From NCBI RefSeq assembly GCF_014837015.1, contig NZ_JACSPT010000002.1, forward strand, positions 231,089-295,088: 64,000 nucleotides of DNA, read 5' to 3'. Below, piece after piece: positions 1 to 7,038 of this stretch; positions within the stretch are counted from its first letter, which is position 1, and every line of letters starts with the position of its first letter. The position numbers were made by a program, and so were the translations under genes. This stretch comes from Acinetobacter pecorum (lineage in GTDB: Bacteria; Pseudomonadota; Gammaproteobacteria; Pseudomonadales; Moraxellaceae). The notes below the pieces were generated by a model. The model saw nothing but the letters and a program-made list of their open reading frames with translations. It was not told where the DNA came from and ran no database searches.

Positions 1-33
1 GGTATTCAGATAAGAACGAATATTTTGGCTCAT
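1..33 (-). CDS. Start of an unidentified gene, cut by the window edge
   Basis: An ATG on the minus strand at position 33 opens eleven codons (MSQNIRSYLNT) that run off the window. A purine-rich stretch (cagggtag) sits about eight bases upstream and could be the ribosome binding site. It lies downstream of dacC on the same strand but behind a terminator, so it is probably transcribed separately. Too little is visible to name a family. Confidence 0.35.
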   Translation of the reverse strand, partial: MSQNIRSYLNT

Positions 34-71
34 GTCAGTACTACCCTGAAAATTTATGATCATTATAAAAT

Positions 72-103
72 AAAAAAGCATACATTCCAGGAATGTATGC
101 TTT
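72..103 (-). terminator. Rho-independent terminator of dacC
   Basis: A 13-bp stem (75-87 with 91-103) with a three-base loop is followed on the minus strand by a run of T (A tract at 72-77 on the plus strand). It lies 36 bases after the dacC stop. Confidence 0.8.
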
Positions 104-138
104 GGCTTTAGTCTGAAACAGTATTTATAAATTAATAC

Positions 139-1287
139 TTAGAACAGGTTGCTAAAGAATTGCTTGATATGATCCAGCATACGTGCAAAGAAGCCTGCTT
201 CTTCAACTGCCTGTAGTGCAACCAGTGGTTTTTCAGCAATTACTTTGCCATCTAGAGTGGCTACATATTTACCTACTATCTGACCTGGCTGTAAAGGTGC
301 AGTCAGTTTAGGCTGTACCACCAGTTGGGTTTTTATTGCGTTGGCCTGACCTTTTGGCATGGTCACATTAAAGTTCTCAGCCAGGCCAATCTGGACTTCA
401 TCTTCTTTGCCGAACCAGACTTTGGCTTTGGCGAGTACCTGTTTGGCAGGCTGAACATTTTTGGTTTCGAAGTTGGCATAACCCCAGGCAAGCAGCTCAC
501 GTGTCTGAGTCGCACGTTCCTGCATAGTTGGTGCACCAAAAATTACTGAAATTAATCGGGTAGGGCCACGTTTTGAAGAAGTTGTCAAACAATAACCAGC
601 TTCATTGGTATGACCGGTTTTTAAACCATCTACACTTGGGTCAGTATATAGCAGTGCATTACGATTACCTTGCTTAATCCCATTAAAAGTAAATTCTTTT
701 TCCGCATAAATCGGATAATACTTTGAACTGTCTTTGATGATGTGCTGTGCCAATGTAGCCATATCTTTGGCAGTCGAATAATGTCCTTCAGCAGGCATAC
801 CGGTTGAATTGATAAAGCTGGTATTGGTCATGCCAATACGTTTGGCTTCCTGATTCATCATATGTGCAAAGGTACCCTCGTTCCCTGCAATATGTTCGGC
901 CATTGCTTTAGAGGCATCATTACCAGACTGGATAATAATTCCGCGCAGCATTTCCAACGCAGTTGCCGTACCGTTTAAAGGTACATACATACATGATTCC
1001 GCACTGCTACCGCGGCACCATGCAGATTCATTCATACGGACCTGTTCGTCTTCAGTCAGCTCACCGCTTAATAGTTTCTGCTCGATGATGTAACTGGTCA
1101 TCATCTTGGTCATGGAAGCAGGGGCTAATTTTTCATTTTCATTTTTAGATGCGAGAATTTGCCCTGTTTCGAAGTCCATCAGCACATAAGATTTATTATT
1201 CAATTCTGGTGGTGCAGATAAGACAGTTGCTGCAAAGCTGAAACTAGGAATTAATAATAATGCAGCAAGGGCAGTTTTTTGGGTCAT
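139..1287 (-). CDS. dacC: D-alanyl-D-alanine carboxypeptidase, PBP5/6 type
   Basis: This periplasmic low-molecular-weight penicillin-binding protein removes the terminal D-Ala from peptidoglycan stem pentapeptides. An N-terminal signal peptide (about residues 1-20, ending SFSFAA) is visible. The three active-site motifs of the family follow: SMTK at 58-61, SGN at 121-123 and KTG at 223-225. The C-terminal domain and the amphipathic tail ending in KQFFSNLF fit the PBP5 membrane-anchor arrangement. I chose the ATG at 1287 (382 aa) because it starts directly at a signal peptide; a GTG at 1320 in the same frame would add 11 residues before it and looks less likely. A terminator follows immediately. 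Identity as a DacC-like enzyme is strong; the exact paralogue name (dacA or dacC) is inferred. Confidence 0.93.
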   Translation of the reverse strand: MTQKTALAALLLIPSFSFAATVLSAPPELNNKSYVLMDFETGQILASKNENEKLAPASMTKMMTSYIIEQKLLSGELTEDEQVRMNESAWCRGSSAESCMYVPLNGTATALEMLRGIIIQSGNDASKAMAEHIAGNEGTFAHMMNQEAKRIGMTNTSFINSTGMPAEGHYSTAKDMATLAQHIIKDSSKYYPIYAEKEFTFNGIKQGNRNALLYTDPSVDGLKTGHTNEAGYCLTTSSKRGPTRLISVIFGAPTMQERATQTRELLAWGYANFETKNVQPAKQVLAKAKVWFGKEDEVQIGLAENFNVTMPKGQANAIKTQLVVQPKLTAPLQPGQIVGKYVATLDGKVIAEKPLVALQAVEEAGFFARMLDHIKQFFSNLF

Positions 1288-1421
1288 TTCTAGTGGGTTC
1301 CAATATCTTGATGTAAGCACGAAGAGCCTAGCATTTTAGGACAAAGCTAGGCTGACTTCTATGGGAAACCCAGTCTAATTTCAAAAGTATTGTAAGTAAT
1401 CGGCACAAATATCGCTTAATT

Positions 1422-1796
1422 TTAATATGTGGTTAATTCGTCACAAATCACCTGATTTTTTTGCTTCCCAGCTTTTTTGGCATCTGCTTGTGCTTCAGCC
1501 AGAATATTGCGGAAATCTTTCTGTTTTGCCATCTGATTTAAGCGTTCCACCGGATTGCTTTGACCCGGCATATATTCTGTCACCAGCTTATTATAGCCTT
1601 GATTGAATTGTGACTTGTCTTTAACCACGCTTGGGCAGATTTCTGAAAGAACATAAATTGCAGCCAGTTCCTCTTTGGTCACTTTCTGGGTTGGAGTAAC
1701 ATTAATATTTTCATCGGCTGCGAAGGCGGAAGTTCCGAAAAAAGTTGCTGCGGAAACTGTACAGAAGGCCAAAGCCTGAAATAATGGACTTTTCAT
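1422..1796 (-). CDS. Small secreted protein, paralogue of the gene upstream
   Basis: A protein of 124 aa with a signal peptide (about residues 1-26, ending SAFA). Two cysteines sit in EICPSV and QVICDEL. The gene at 1959-2330 encodes a protein of the same length, with the same KxPLFxAL start, the same cysteine positions and the same C-terminal C-E-E/L-L-x-Y pattern, so the two are tandem paralogues. The conserved cysteine pair suggests one disulphide in the periplasm. ATG 1796 was preferred over a TTG at 1808 because it aligns with the paralogue and begins the signal peptide. It resembles small Moraxellaceae proteins of unknown function (possibly the MCR_0457 family); I do not know its role. 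Confidence 0.8.
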   Translation of the reverse strand: MKSPLFQALAFCTVSAATFFGTSAFAADENINVTPTQKVTKEELAAIYVLSEICPSVVKDKSQFNQGYNKLVTEYMPGQSNPVERLNQMAKQKDFRNILAEAQADAKKAGKQKNQVICDELTTY

Positions 1797-1911
1797 TAAA
1801 AAACTCAAAAAAAAGATTTAGAACAATAATTTGCCTAGCTTAAACTTATTTTTGCAATTGAAAAGTGGGGAAATGTAGCGAAGCTGTAGAAATGTGAAGA
1901 AATCTGTAAGC

Positions 1912-1943
1912 GAAATAAGATGATGTGCACATCATCTTATTTC
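1912..1943. repeat. Perfect 32-base palindrome between two paralogues
   Basis: Positions 1912-1927 are the exact reverse complement of 1928-1943. It follows the stop of the minus-strand gene 1959-2330, so it may end that transcript. No strong T run follows, which makes a terminator less certain than an mRNA-stabilising hairpin. Confidence 0.7.
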
Positions 1944-1958
1944 TCAAAAGTAAATTAC

Positions 1959-2330
1959 TTAGCCTTGGTAGTCTAGGACCTCTTCACATACTGTTTTTTG
2001 CTCGTCCTTTGCAGTTTGTTTGGCACCCTGACGCGCTTCTTCAAGCAAGGATTTATATTCGCTGTCAGCCTGCAACTTGGTATAGCTCATGCCTTTATCT
2101 GAATATTCTGCAAGATAAGACTGGATCAATTGTTGAATTGTACTGTCCAATTTTGCATTTTGACCAATCACGGCCGGGCAAACTTCGGTCATGACCTGTG
2201 CTGCGGCAATATCTTCTTTGACGATGGTATCGTTTTCTTCAACAGTCAGATCGGTCGCTAGGACGGAAGGGGAAATGAATACTGTCAGGCTTAAAGTTAA
2301 AGCACCAAATAAAGGGAATTTTTTAATCAT
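1959..2330 (-). CDS. Small secreted protein, paralogue of the gene downstream
   Basis: A protein of about 123 aa with a signal peptide (MIKKFPLFGAL..., cleavage near SVLA) and two cysteines (EVCPAV and KTVCEEV) matching those of the neighbour at 1422-1796. The mature part is acidic and predicted mostly helical. The second ATG (2330) was chosen because it aligns with the paralogue start; ATG 2342, four codons upstream, is an alternative. A tandem duplication within the family is inferred. Function is unknown; the location beside surE and dacC does not by itself assign a role. Confidence 0.8.
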   Translation of the reverse strand: MIKKFPLFGALTLSLTVFISPSVLATDLTVEENDTIVKEDIAAAQVMTEVCPAVIGQNAKLDSTIQQLIQSYLAEYSDKGMSYTKLQADSEYKSLLEEARQGAKQTAKDEQKTVCEEVLDYQG

Positions 2331-2442
2331 CTTGAGCCACATATTATAAAGATGGATGTCGAGCCATAAATATATATAATTCCTGTACTAATACAATGAA
2401 ATGTCCTAACTAGTCATTTTTTAAAGTAACGAGATTTTTTCA

Positions 2443-3231
2443 GTGAATATTTTAGTTTCAAATGATGACGGTGTATTGGCACCCGGTATTCAGGCTTTGG
2501 CAAAAGCTTTAAAACCTCTGGGGCGGGTAGTGATTGTGGCACCCGAAAGTGAACGCAGCGGATTTTCCAGTGCTTTAACTCTGGATCGCCCTCTACGCCC
2601 CATCCAGATTTCCCCAGATGTCTGGGCTGTCAATGGCACACCGGCAGATTGTGTCTACTTGGCAATGAACGGCCTGTTTGATTTTGAGTTTGACCTGGTG
2701 GTCAGTGGAATTAATAGCGGTGCGAATCTGGGCGATGATGTATTGTACTCTGGTACGGTCGGTGCAGCTTTTGAAGGCCGTTTAAGTAAAAACCCTGCGA
2801 TTGCCGTATCATTGAGTGGGCCGAATGTACGCAGCTATCAATATACGCAGGATTATCAGCTGGCCGCCGAATGGGTACATGATTTTATTGCTCGCGGTTT
2901 GCCTGTTCTGCCTGAGCGTCATATTTTTAATATTAATATTCCAGATGTGGCTGAATTACAGGGCGAAAAGGTCACTTATCAAAGTCGTCGCCGTCAGTCT
3001 AAACCGGTGATGAATCATGTGGATCCGCGCGGTCGCCAAGTGTACTGGATTGGACTCTCCGGAGAAGCAGTCGCAGAACCTAAACCAGGATATAGCGAGA
3101 TTGATTCAGACTTCTCTGCAGTAGCCAATGGCTATGTCAGTATTACCCCCATCCAGATGGATGCCACCAATTATGAGAGTTTGCGGAATTTGCAAACACA
3201 ATTAGCAGAAAATGCATCCTTAGTGTTATAA
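2443..3231 (+). CDS. surE: 5'/3'-nucleotidase SurE
   Basis: SurE is a metal-dependent nucleoside 5'-monophosphate phosphatase of the cytoplasm, linked in many proteobacteria to stationary-phase survival. The metal-binding NDDG motif is at residues 7-10. The Ser of the SGFSS loop is near 39-43, VNGTPADC is at 63-70 and SGINSG at 88-93, all family landmarks. The length of 262 aa is usual (about 250). The start is GTG at 2443, beginning [10 protein letters not shown]. An nlpD-like gene follows closely, as in many gammaproteobacteria where surE, pcm, nlpD and rpoS cluster; pcm and rpoS are absent here. Confidence 0.95.
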   Translation: MNILVSNDDGVLAPGIQALAKALKPLGRVVIVAPESERSGFSSALTLDRPLRPIQISPDVWAVNGTPADCVYLAMNGLFDFEFDLVVSGINSGANLGDDVLYSGTVGAAFEGRLSKNPAIAVSLSGPNVRSYQYTQDYQLAAEWVHDFIARGLPVLPERHIFNINIPDVAELQGEKVTYQSRRRQSKPVMNHVDPRGRQVYWIGLSGEAVAEPKPGYSEIDSDFSAVANGYVSITPIQMDATNYESLRNLQTQLAENASLVL

Positions 3232-3325
3232 CTTTGTGAAAAACTCGCGATTACAAGTATATTGCCGTAAAACTTTGCTAATCTTAACGAAATTTTGCAA
3301 CCGTATAGCATTAGAGAGGAAGATA

Positions 3326-4156
3326 ATGTTCTTGGTGTTACCGAAATGTGTCGTAGCTTCACCTGCCGCCCTGATTAAAACCCTGGTTTTATCGACTGTT
3401 GTTATTTCTACAGGAATATTTACCGGTTGTGCCACCAAACCTCAGGTGAATAATGCGACACGCTATGCAACGGCTCCTGATTTCTATACGGTGCGTTCAG
3501 GAGATACATTGAGTGGTATTGCAGCACGTTATGGGTTGAACTATATCAGTGTTGCCGAGATGAATGACATCAGTGCACCTTACCGGATTTATGTGGGACA
3601 GTCGATTCGTCTGAAAAATAATACTGCACGCCGTAGTACTAGTACACAGGCAGTGACACAGGCAGCGCCAATCCAGCGCCAAACAATTGCAGTGCCTGCA
3701 CCAGCACCAGTCGCGCCCGCAACGACAGTACAGACGACACCACGTGTCAGTACAGCTGCGCCGGTAACACCTGTATCTACCGCAGCAGGCCTGCGTTGGG
3801 TAAAACCGTCTAATGGGGCGATTCTACAACCGTATAATCTGGCGTCTAATATCAAGGGCATTCGCTATGCTGGCAATGTCGGTGATCCGGTATTTGCAGC
3901 AGCAGACGGGCAGGTGGTTTATGCTGCAGACGGCCTGAAAGAGTATGGTAATCTGGTTTTGATCAAGCATGTCAATGGCTATATCACAGCTTATGCACAT
4001 AATAGTAAAATGAATGTGAAAAGCGGTCAAAATGTAACTGCAGGTCAAAAAATTGCAGAAATGGGATCGACAGGGACCACCCGGAACATGCTTGAGTTTC
4101 AGGTGCGCTTAGACGGCAAACCTATTAATCCAGCTACAGTGCTGCCAAACAATTAA
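3326..4156 (+). CDS. nlpD: NlpD-like LysM and LytM (M23) domain lipoprotein
   Basis: A lipoprotein of 276 aa with a signal sequence and a lipobox ending at Cys35 (IFTGC). A LysM peptidoglycan-binding domain lies at about 53-97 (YTVRSGDTLSGIA). A Pro/Thr/Ala-rich linker (about 105-180) and a C-terminal M23/LytM fold (about 185-272) follow. The zinc-ligand positions of active M23 enzymes look lost: the region before GDPVFAAADG has no histidine, and the usual HxH-type end reads LEFQVR. NlpD and EnvC are known to be such degenerate forms, which activate amidases at the septum instead of cutting peptidoglycan. ATG 3326 is chosen because AGAGGAAG lies just upstream; the open frame extends further 5' without a signal peptide. 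Confidence 0.88.
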   Translation: MFLVLPKCVVASPAALIKTLVLSTVVISTGIFTGCATKPQVNNATRYATAPDFYTVRSGDTLSGIAARYGLNYISVAEMNDISAPYRIYVGQSIRLKNNTARRSTSTQAVTQAAPIQRQTIAVPAPAPVAPATTVQTTPRVSTAAPVTPVSTAAGLRWVKPSNGAILQPYNLASNIKGIRYAGNVGDPVFAAADGQVVYAADGLKEYGNLVLIKHVNGYITAYAHNSKMNVKSGQNVTAGQKIAEMGSTGTTRNMLEFQVRLDGKPINPATVLPNN

Positions 4157-4162
4157 AAAAAT

Positions 4163-4191
4163 AATGCAAACTGAAAATTTCACCGTATAAT
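4163..4191 (+). promoter_or_regulatory. Probable promoter of the LysR regulator gene
   Basis: A perfect TATAAT is at 4186-4191, with a weak -35-like AATGCA at 4163-4168 (17-base spacer). It lies 57 bases before the chosen start codon. The -10 is clear; the -35 is poor. Confidence 0.45.
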
Positions 4192-4247
4192 ACAATAAGT
4201 TGCTTTTATCAAATGATGGAGCGCCTCATAAGTTTAGAGGGAAATTT

Positions 4248-5177
4248 ATGTTAGATCAGCTTCGAGCAATGGGTGTCTTTGCTTGTGTTGTGGAGAAAAA
4301 CTCGTTTAGCGGTGCTGCCCGTGAATTAGGAATTACGACCAGCGCCGTTAGTCAACAGATTCGCTCATTAGAACAAGATATGGAAGTCATACTTTTAAAT
4401 CGTTCGACGAGAAAATTAAGTCTGACCGAAGCGGGACAAGCTTTTTTTCATAGCTGTCAAGAAATGTTATCTGCTGCTGAACGTGGTAAAGTCCGGATCA
4501 ATGAGTTACGTGATGATCTTGTGGGTGAACTGCGCATTGTATCTTTACCAGAACTGTGTGCAAATCATGTGATTCCTGCACTTTCTCACTGGATATCCGC
4601 ACATCGTGGCCTGGCAGTACATCTGGAAACAAACAATCATGAGGTTGATTTGTTAGAAGGACGTATTGATATCGCCCTGAGATTCGAACAAAAAATCGAT
4701 GAGCATAACCTTGAGGTTGTGCCATTGATGCAGATTGAGCAGATTCTGGTGGCTGCACCAAGTTATATTAATCAGAGTACGATTATTTCACGACCTGAGG
4801 ATCTGCAAAATCATGACGTGATGCCTTTAACGCATATCAAAAACCACCAGTATTTCCATTTTCAGCATGTCAATACCGCGGAAAAAGCAGAGTTTGAATT
4901 GAAATCCCGTTTCAGTACCAATAATGGTCTGGTCGCAAAAGCAATGTGCTTGCAGGGGAATGGTATTGCTAAAATTCTATATCTTGATGCTAAGAAAGAC
5001 TTGCTGAATGGTACCTTGGTTGAAGTTTTGCCTGAATGGAGACTTCCTCAGATTACCCTTTATGCAGTCATGCCGAAACGTGAACAACAACCTACAAAAA
5101 TTCTTCGTTGCCTTGAAACCTTGAAACAATATTTTGGCCAGATTTCTGGTGGACGTATGTTACAAAATGCCTCATAG
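4248..5177 (+). CDS. LysR-family transcriptional regulator
   Basis: A protein of 309 aa with an N-terminal winged helix-turn-helix (residues 1-62, including GAARELGITTSAVSQQIRSL) and a periplasmic-binding-protein-like effector domain (about 90-300). LysR regulators bind DNA as oligomers and respond to small co-inducers. The N-terminal MLDQLRAMGVFACVVEKNSFSGAA pattern resembles the CrgA/AaeR-type branch. ATG 4248 is preceded by GAGGGAAATTT; an upstream ATG in the same frame has no such site. There is no divergently transcribed partner, so its target is not suggested by context. It ends at a bidirectional terminator shared with argD. Confidence 0.9.
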   Translation: MLDQLRAMGVFACVVEKNSFSGAARELGITTSAVSQQIRSLEQDMEVILLNRSTRKLSLTEAGQAFFHSCQEMLSAAERGKVRINELRDDLVGELRIVSLPELCANHVIPALSHWISAHRGLAVHLETNNHEVDLLEGRIDIALRFEQKIDEHNLEVVPLMQIEQILVAAPSYINQSTIISRPEDLQNHDVMPLTHIKNHQYFHFQHVNTAEKAEFELKSRFSTNNGLVAKAMCLQGNGIAKILYLDAKKDLLNGTLVEVLPEWRLPQITLYAVMPKREQQPTKILRCLETLKQYFGQISGGRMLQNAS

Positions 5178-5190
5178 AATGCAGAATAAT

Positions 5191-5219
5191 AAAAAAGCCG
5201 CTTTAAAGCGGCTTTTTTA
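5191..5219. terminator. Bidirectional terminator between lysR-type gene and argD
   Basis: The GC stem AAGCCGCTTT/AAAGCGGCTT is flanked by A6 on the left and T6 on the right, between convergent genes. Confidence 0.85.
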
Positions 5220-5235
5220 ATTTCAGGCTGGTGTA

Positions 5236-6447
5236 TTAAGCCAAATAAGCTTTAATCATTGTGACCAGACGTTCAATCAGCTGATCCGCCTGTTCTTGGG
5301 TAATGTTCAGGGTAGGCAACAGGCGAACGACATTGCCTGCGGTGACATTGATAATCATCTTGTATTCATCGCGTGCAATATTAACTAGGTCTCCACAGTC
5401 TTTAGGCAATTCAATCCCGATCATCAGACCAAAACCGCGTACAGTTACTTGGTGATCTGCAAGCTGGCTACGCAATTGCTCAACAATATAGGCACCTTTT
5501 TCAGCAGCATTGGCCACGATATTTTCTTTTTGCATGATGTCGATAATGGTATAGACCACACGCGAACCCAGTGCTGTACCGCTATAAGTTGAACCGTGAT
5601 TTCCTGCAGTTAGTACACCAACACCACGACCTTGGGTCATGACTGCACCAATCGGGAAACCGTTACCTAAGCCTTTAGCAGTGGTAAGTACATCCGGAAC
5701 AATATTGGTATGCTGATAAGCAAAGTATTTACCGGTACGACCATTACCGGTTTGAACTTCGTCCAGCATCATTAGCCAGTTGTGCTGGTTACAGATGTGA
5801 CGAATCTCTTCCAGATAGCTGAAACCTTGAGGTGCGGTATTAACACCGCCTTCGCCCTGAATCGGTTCAATCAAAATGGCTACGATATCCGGATGGTTGA
5901 TTGCAGCTTCTTCAATCGCTTCGATATCACCAAAAGGTACACGAATAAAACCTTCAACTAGCGGACCAAAGCCATCCTGAACTTTTTTATTACCTGTGGC
6001 AGACAGGGTGGCTAGAGTACGGCCATGGAAAGAACGATCCGCTACAATAATTTTTGGAGAAGCGATACCTTGCATATGACCAAATTTACGCGCAATCTTG
6101 ATTGCACCTTCATTGGATTCTGCACCGCTGTTCGAGAAAAATATTTCTTCCATCCCCGCTACTTCAGCCAGTTTTTGTGCAGCGGCGGTTTGCCAAGGCA
6201 CTTCAAACAGGTTACTGGTATGAATTAGGGTCGCTGCCTGGTCGGCAATCGCTTCGGCAAGCACAGGATGCGCATGACCTAAACCACATACTGCAATTCC
6301 GGTTAAGGCATCAAAATACTCTGTACCATCTTCAGTATAAAGATATGCACCCCGTCCTCGGACAAAGCTGATCGGTTGACGGCCAAAAACGGGCATCAAG
6401 TGAGACGGTTGATCAGGTTGTACCGGTGCGAGGGTAATATTATTCAT
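5236..6447 (-). CDS. argD: Acetylornithine aminotransferase (class III PLP aminotransferase)
   Basis: It transfers an amino group from glutamate to N-acetylglutamate semialdehyde in arginine synthesis; ArgD enzymes often also act in lysine (DAP) synthesis. Visible features are the phosphate-binding SGAE at 107-110, the PLP aspartate in LMMLDEVQTG (D229) and the Schiff-base lysine in TTAKGLGNG (K258). The length of 403 aa is normal. ATG 6447 starts MNNITLAPVQ. It stands alone on its strand, divergent from grxD. The sequence cannot exclude a related omega-aminotransferase (AstC type), but ArgD is the best fit. Confidence 0.9.
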   Translation of the reverse strand: MNNITLAPVQPDQPSHLMPVFGRQPISFVRGRGAYLYTEDGTEYFDALTGIAVCGLGHAHPVLAEAIADQAATLIHTSNLFEVPWQTAAAQKLAEVAGMEEIFFSNSGAESNEGAIKIARKFGHMQGIASPKIIVADRSFHGRTLATLSATGNKKVQDGFGPLVEGFIRVPFGDIEAIEEAAINHPDIVAILIEPIQGEGGVNTAPQGFSYLEEIRHICNQHNWLMMLDEVQTGNGRTGKYFAYQHTNIVPDVLTTAKGLGNGFPIGAVMTQGRGVGVLTAGNHGSTYSGTALGSRVVYTIIDIMQKENIVANAAEKGAYIVEQLRSQLADHQVTVRGFGLMIGIELPKDCGDLVNIARDEYKMIINVTAGNVVRLLPTLNITQEQADQLIERLVTMIKAYLA

Positions 6448-6551
6448 GACTAACTCTTAACTGTTAGGTGGAAAGAAAAACTTATATAAGCAAAAACTCG
6501 CTCAGATTTAAAGGGCAATTGTAAATAAAATTGGAAATATTGCTTTAGACA

Positions 6552-6579
6552 TACTGTTTTGCTTGGATTTGGGTATAAT
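6552..6579 (+). promoter_or_regulatory. Probable grxD promoter
   Basis: A perfect TATAAT is at 6574-6579, about 30 bases before the grxD start, with a weak -35-like TACTGT at 6552-6557 (16-base spacer). Confidence 0.5.
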
Positions 6580-6607
6580 GCGAGACAGATGAGTTGAGGA
6601 TTTATCA

Positions 6608-6949
6608 ATGACTGAACAAGCACGCGATACCGAAGCGTTAATTCGTGACCAAATTGCAAAACATGCAGTACTTCTTTACATGAAAGGCACACCGCAATTT
6701 CCACAATGTGGTTTTTCTGCTCGTGCAGTAGAAGCACTCAGTCAGATTGGTCGTCCGTTTGCTTATGTAAACATTCTGGAAAACCCGGACATTCGTGCGA
6801 TGTTACCGCAAATCGCCAACTGGCCGACGTTTCCACAGCTTTGGATCAATGGTGAATTGATCGGTGGTAGTGATATCATGCTCGACATGTTCCAGAAAGG
6901 TGAGTTAAAGCCTTTGGTTGAACAGTACAGCCCGGCACCTGAAGCTTAA
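6608..6949 (+). CDS. grxD: Monothiol glutaredoxin, Grx4 family
   Basis: A cytoplasmic monothiol glutaredoxin of 113 aa that binds and delivers [2Fe-2S] clusters, usually with BolA-type partners. The CGFS active site is at 34-37, after the conserved KGTPQFPQ. The family landmarks WPTFPQLWINGELIGG and DIML are present. ATG 6608 follows GAGTTGAGGA. It is monocistronic, with its own promoter and terminator. Confidence 0.95.
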   Translation: MTEQARDTEALIRDQIAKHAVLLYMKGTPQFPQCGFSARAVEALSQIGRPFAYVNILENPDIRAMLPQIANWPTFPQLWINGELIGGSDIMLDMFQKGELKPLVEQYSPAPEA

Positions 6950-6976
6950 TTTAGATTTAAATTAAGTCCAAGAAAT

Positions 6977-7010
6977 AAAAAAAGCGCTTCATATCAGAAG
7001 CGCTTTTTTT
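6977..7010. terminator. Bidirectional terminator after grxD
   Basis: A 10-bp stem (6981-6990 with 6997-7006) with a six-base loop, flanked by A and T runs, sits between the convergent grxD and the Lon-like gene. Confidence 0.85.
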
Positions 7011-7038
7011 ATGAGTGAGAAATGCAAGCAGAACAAAA

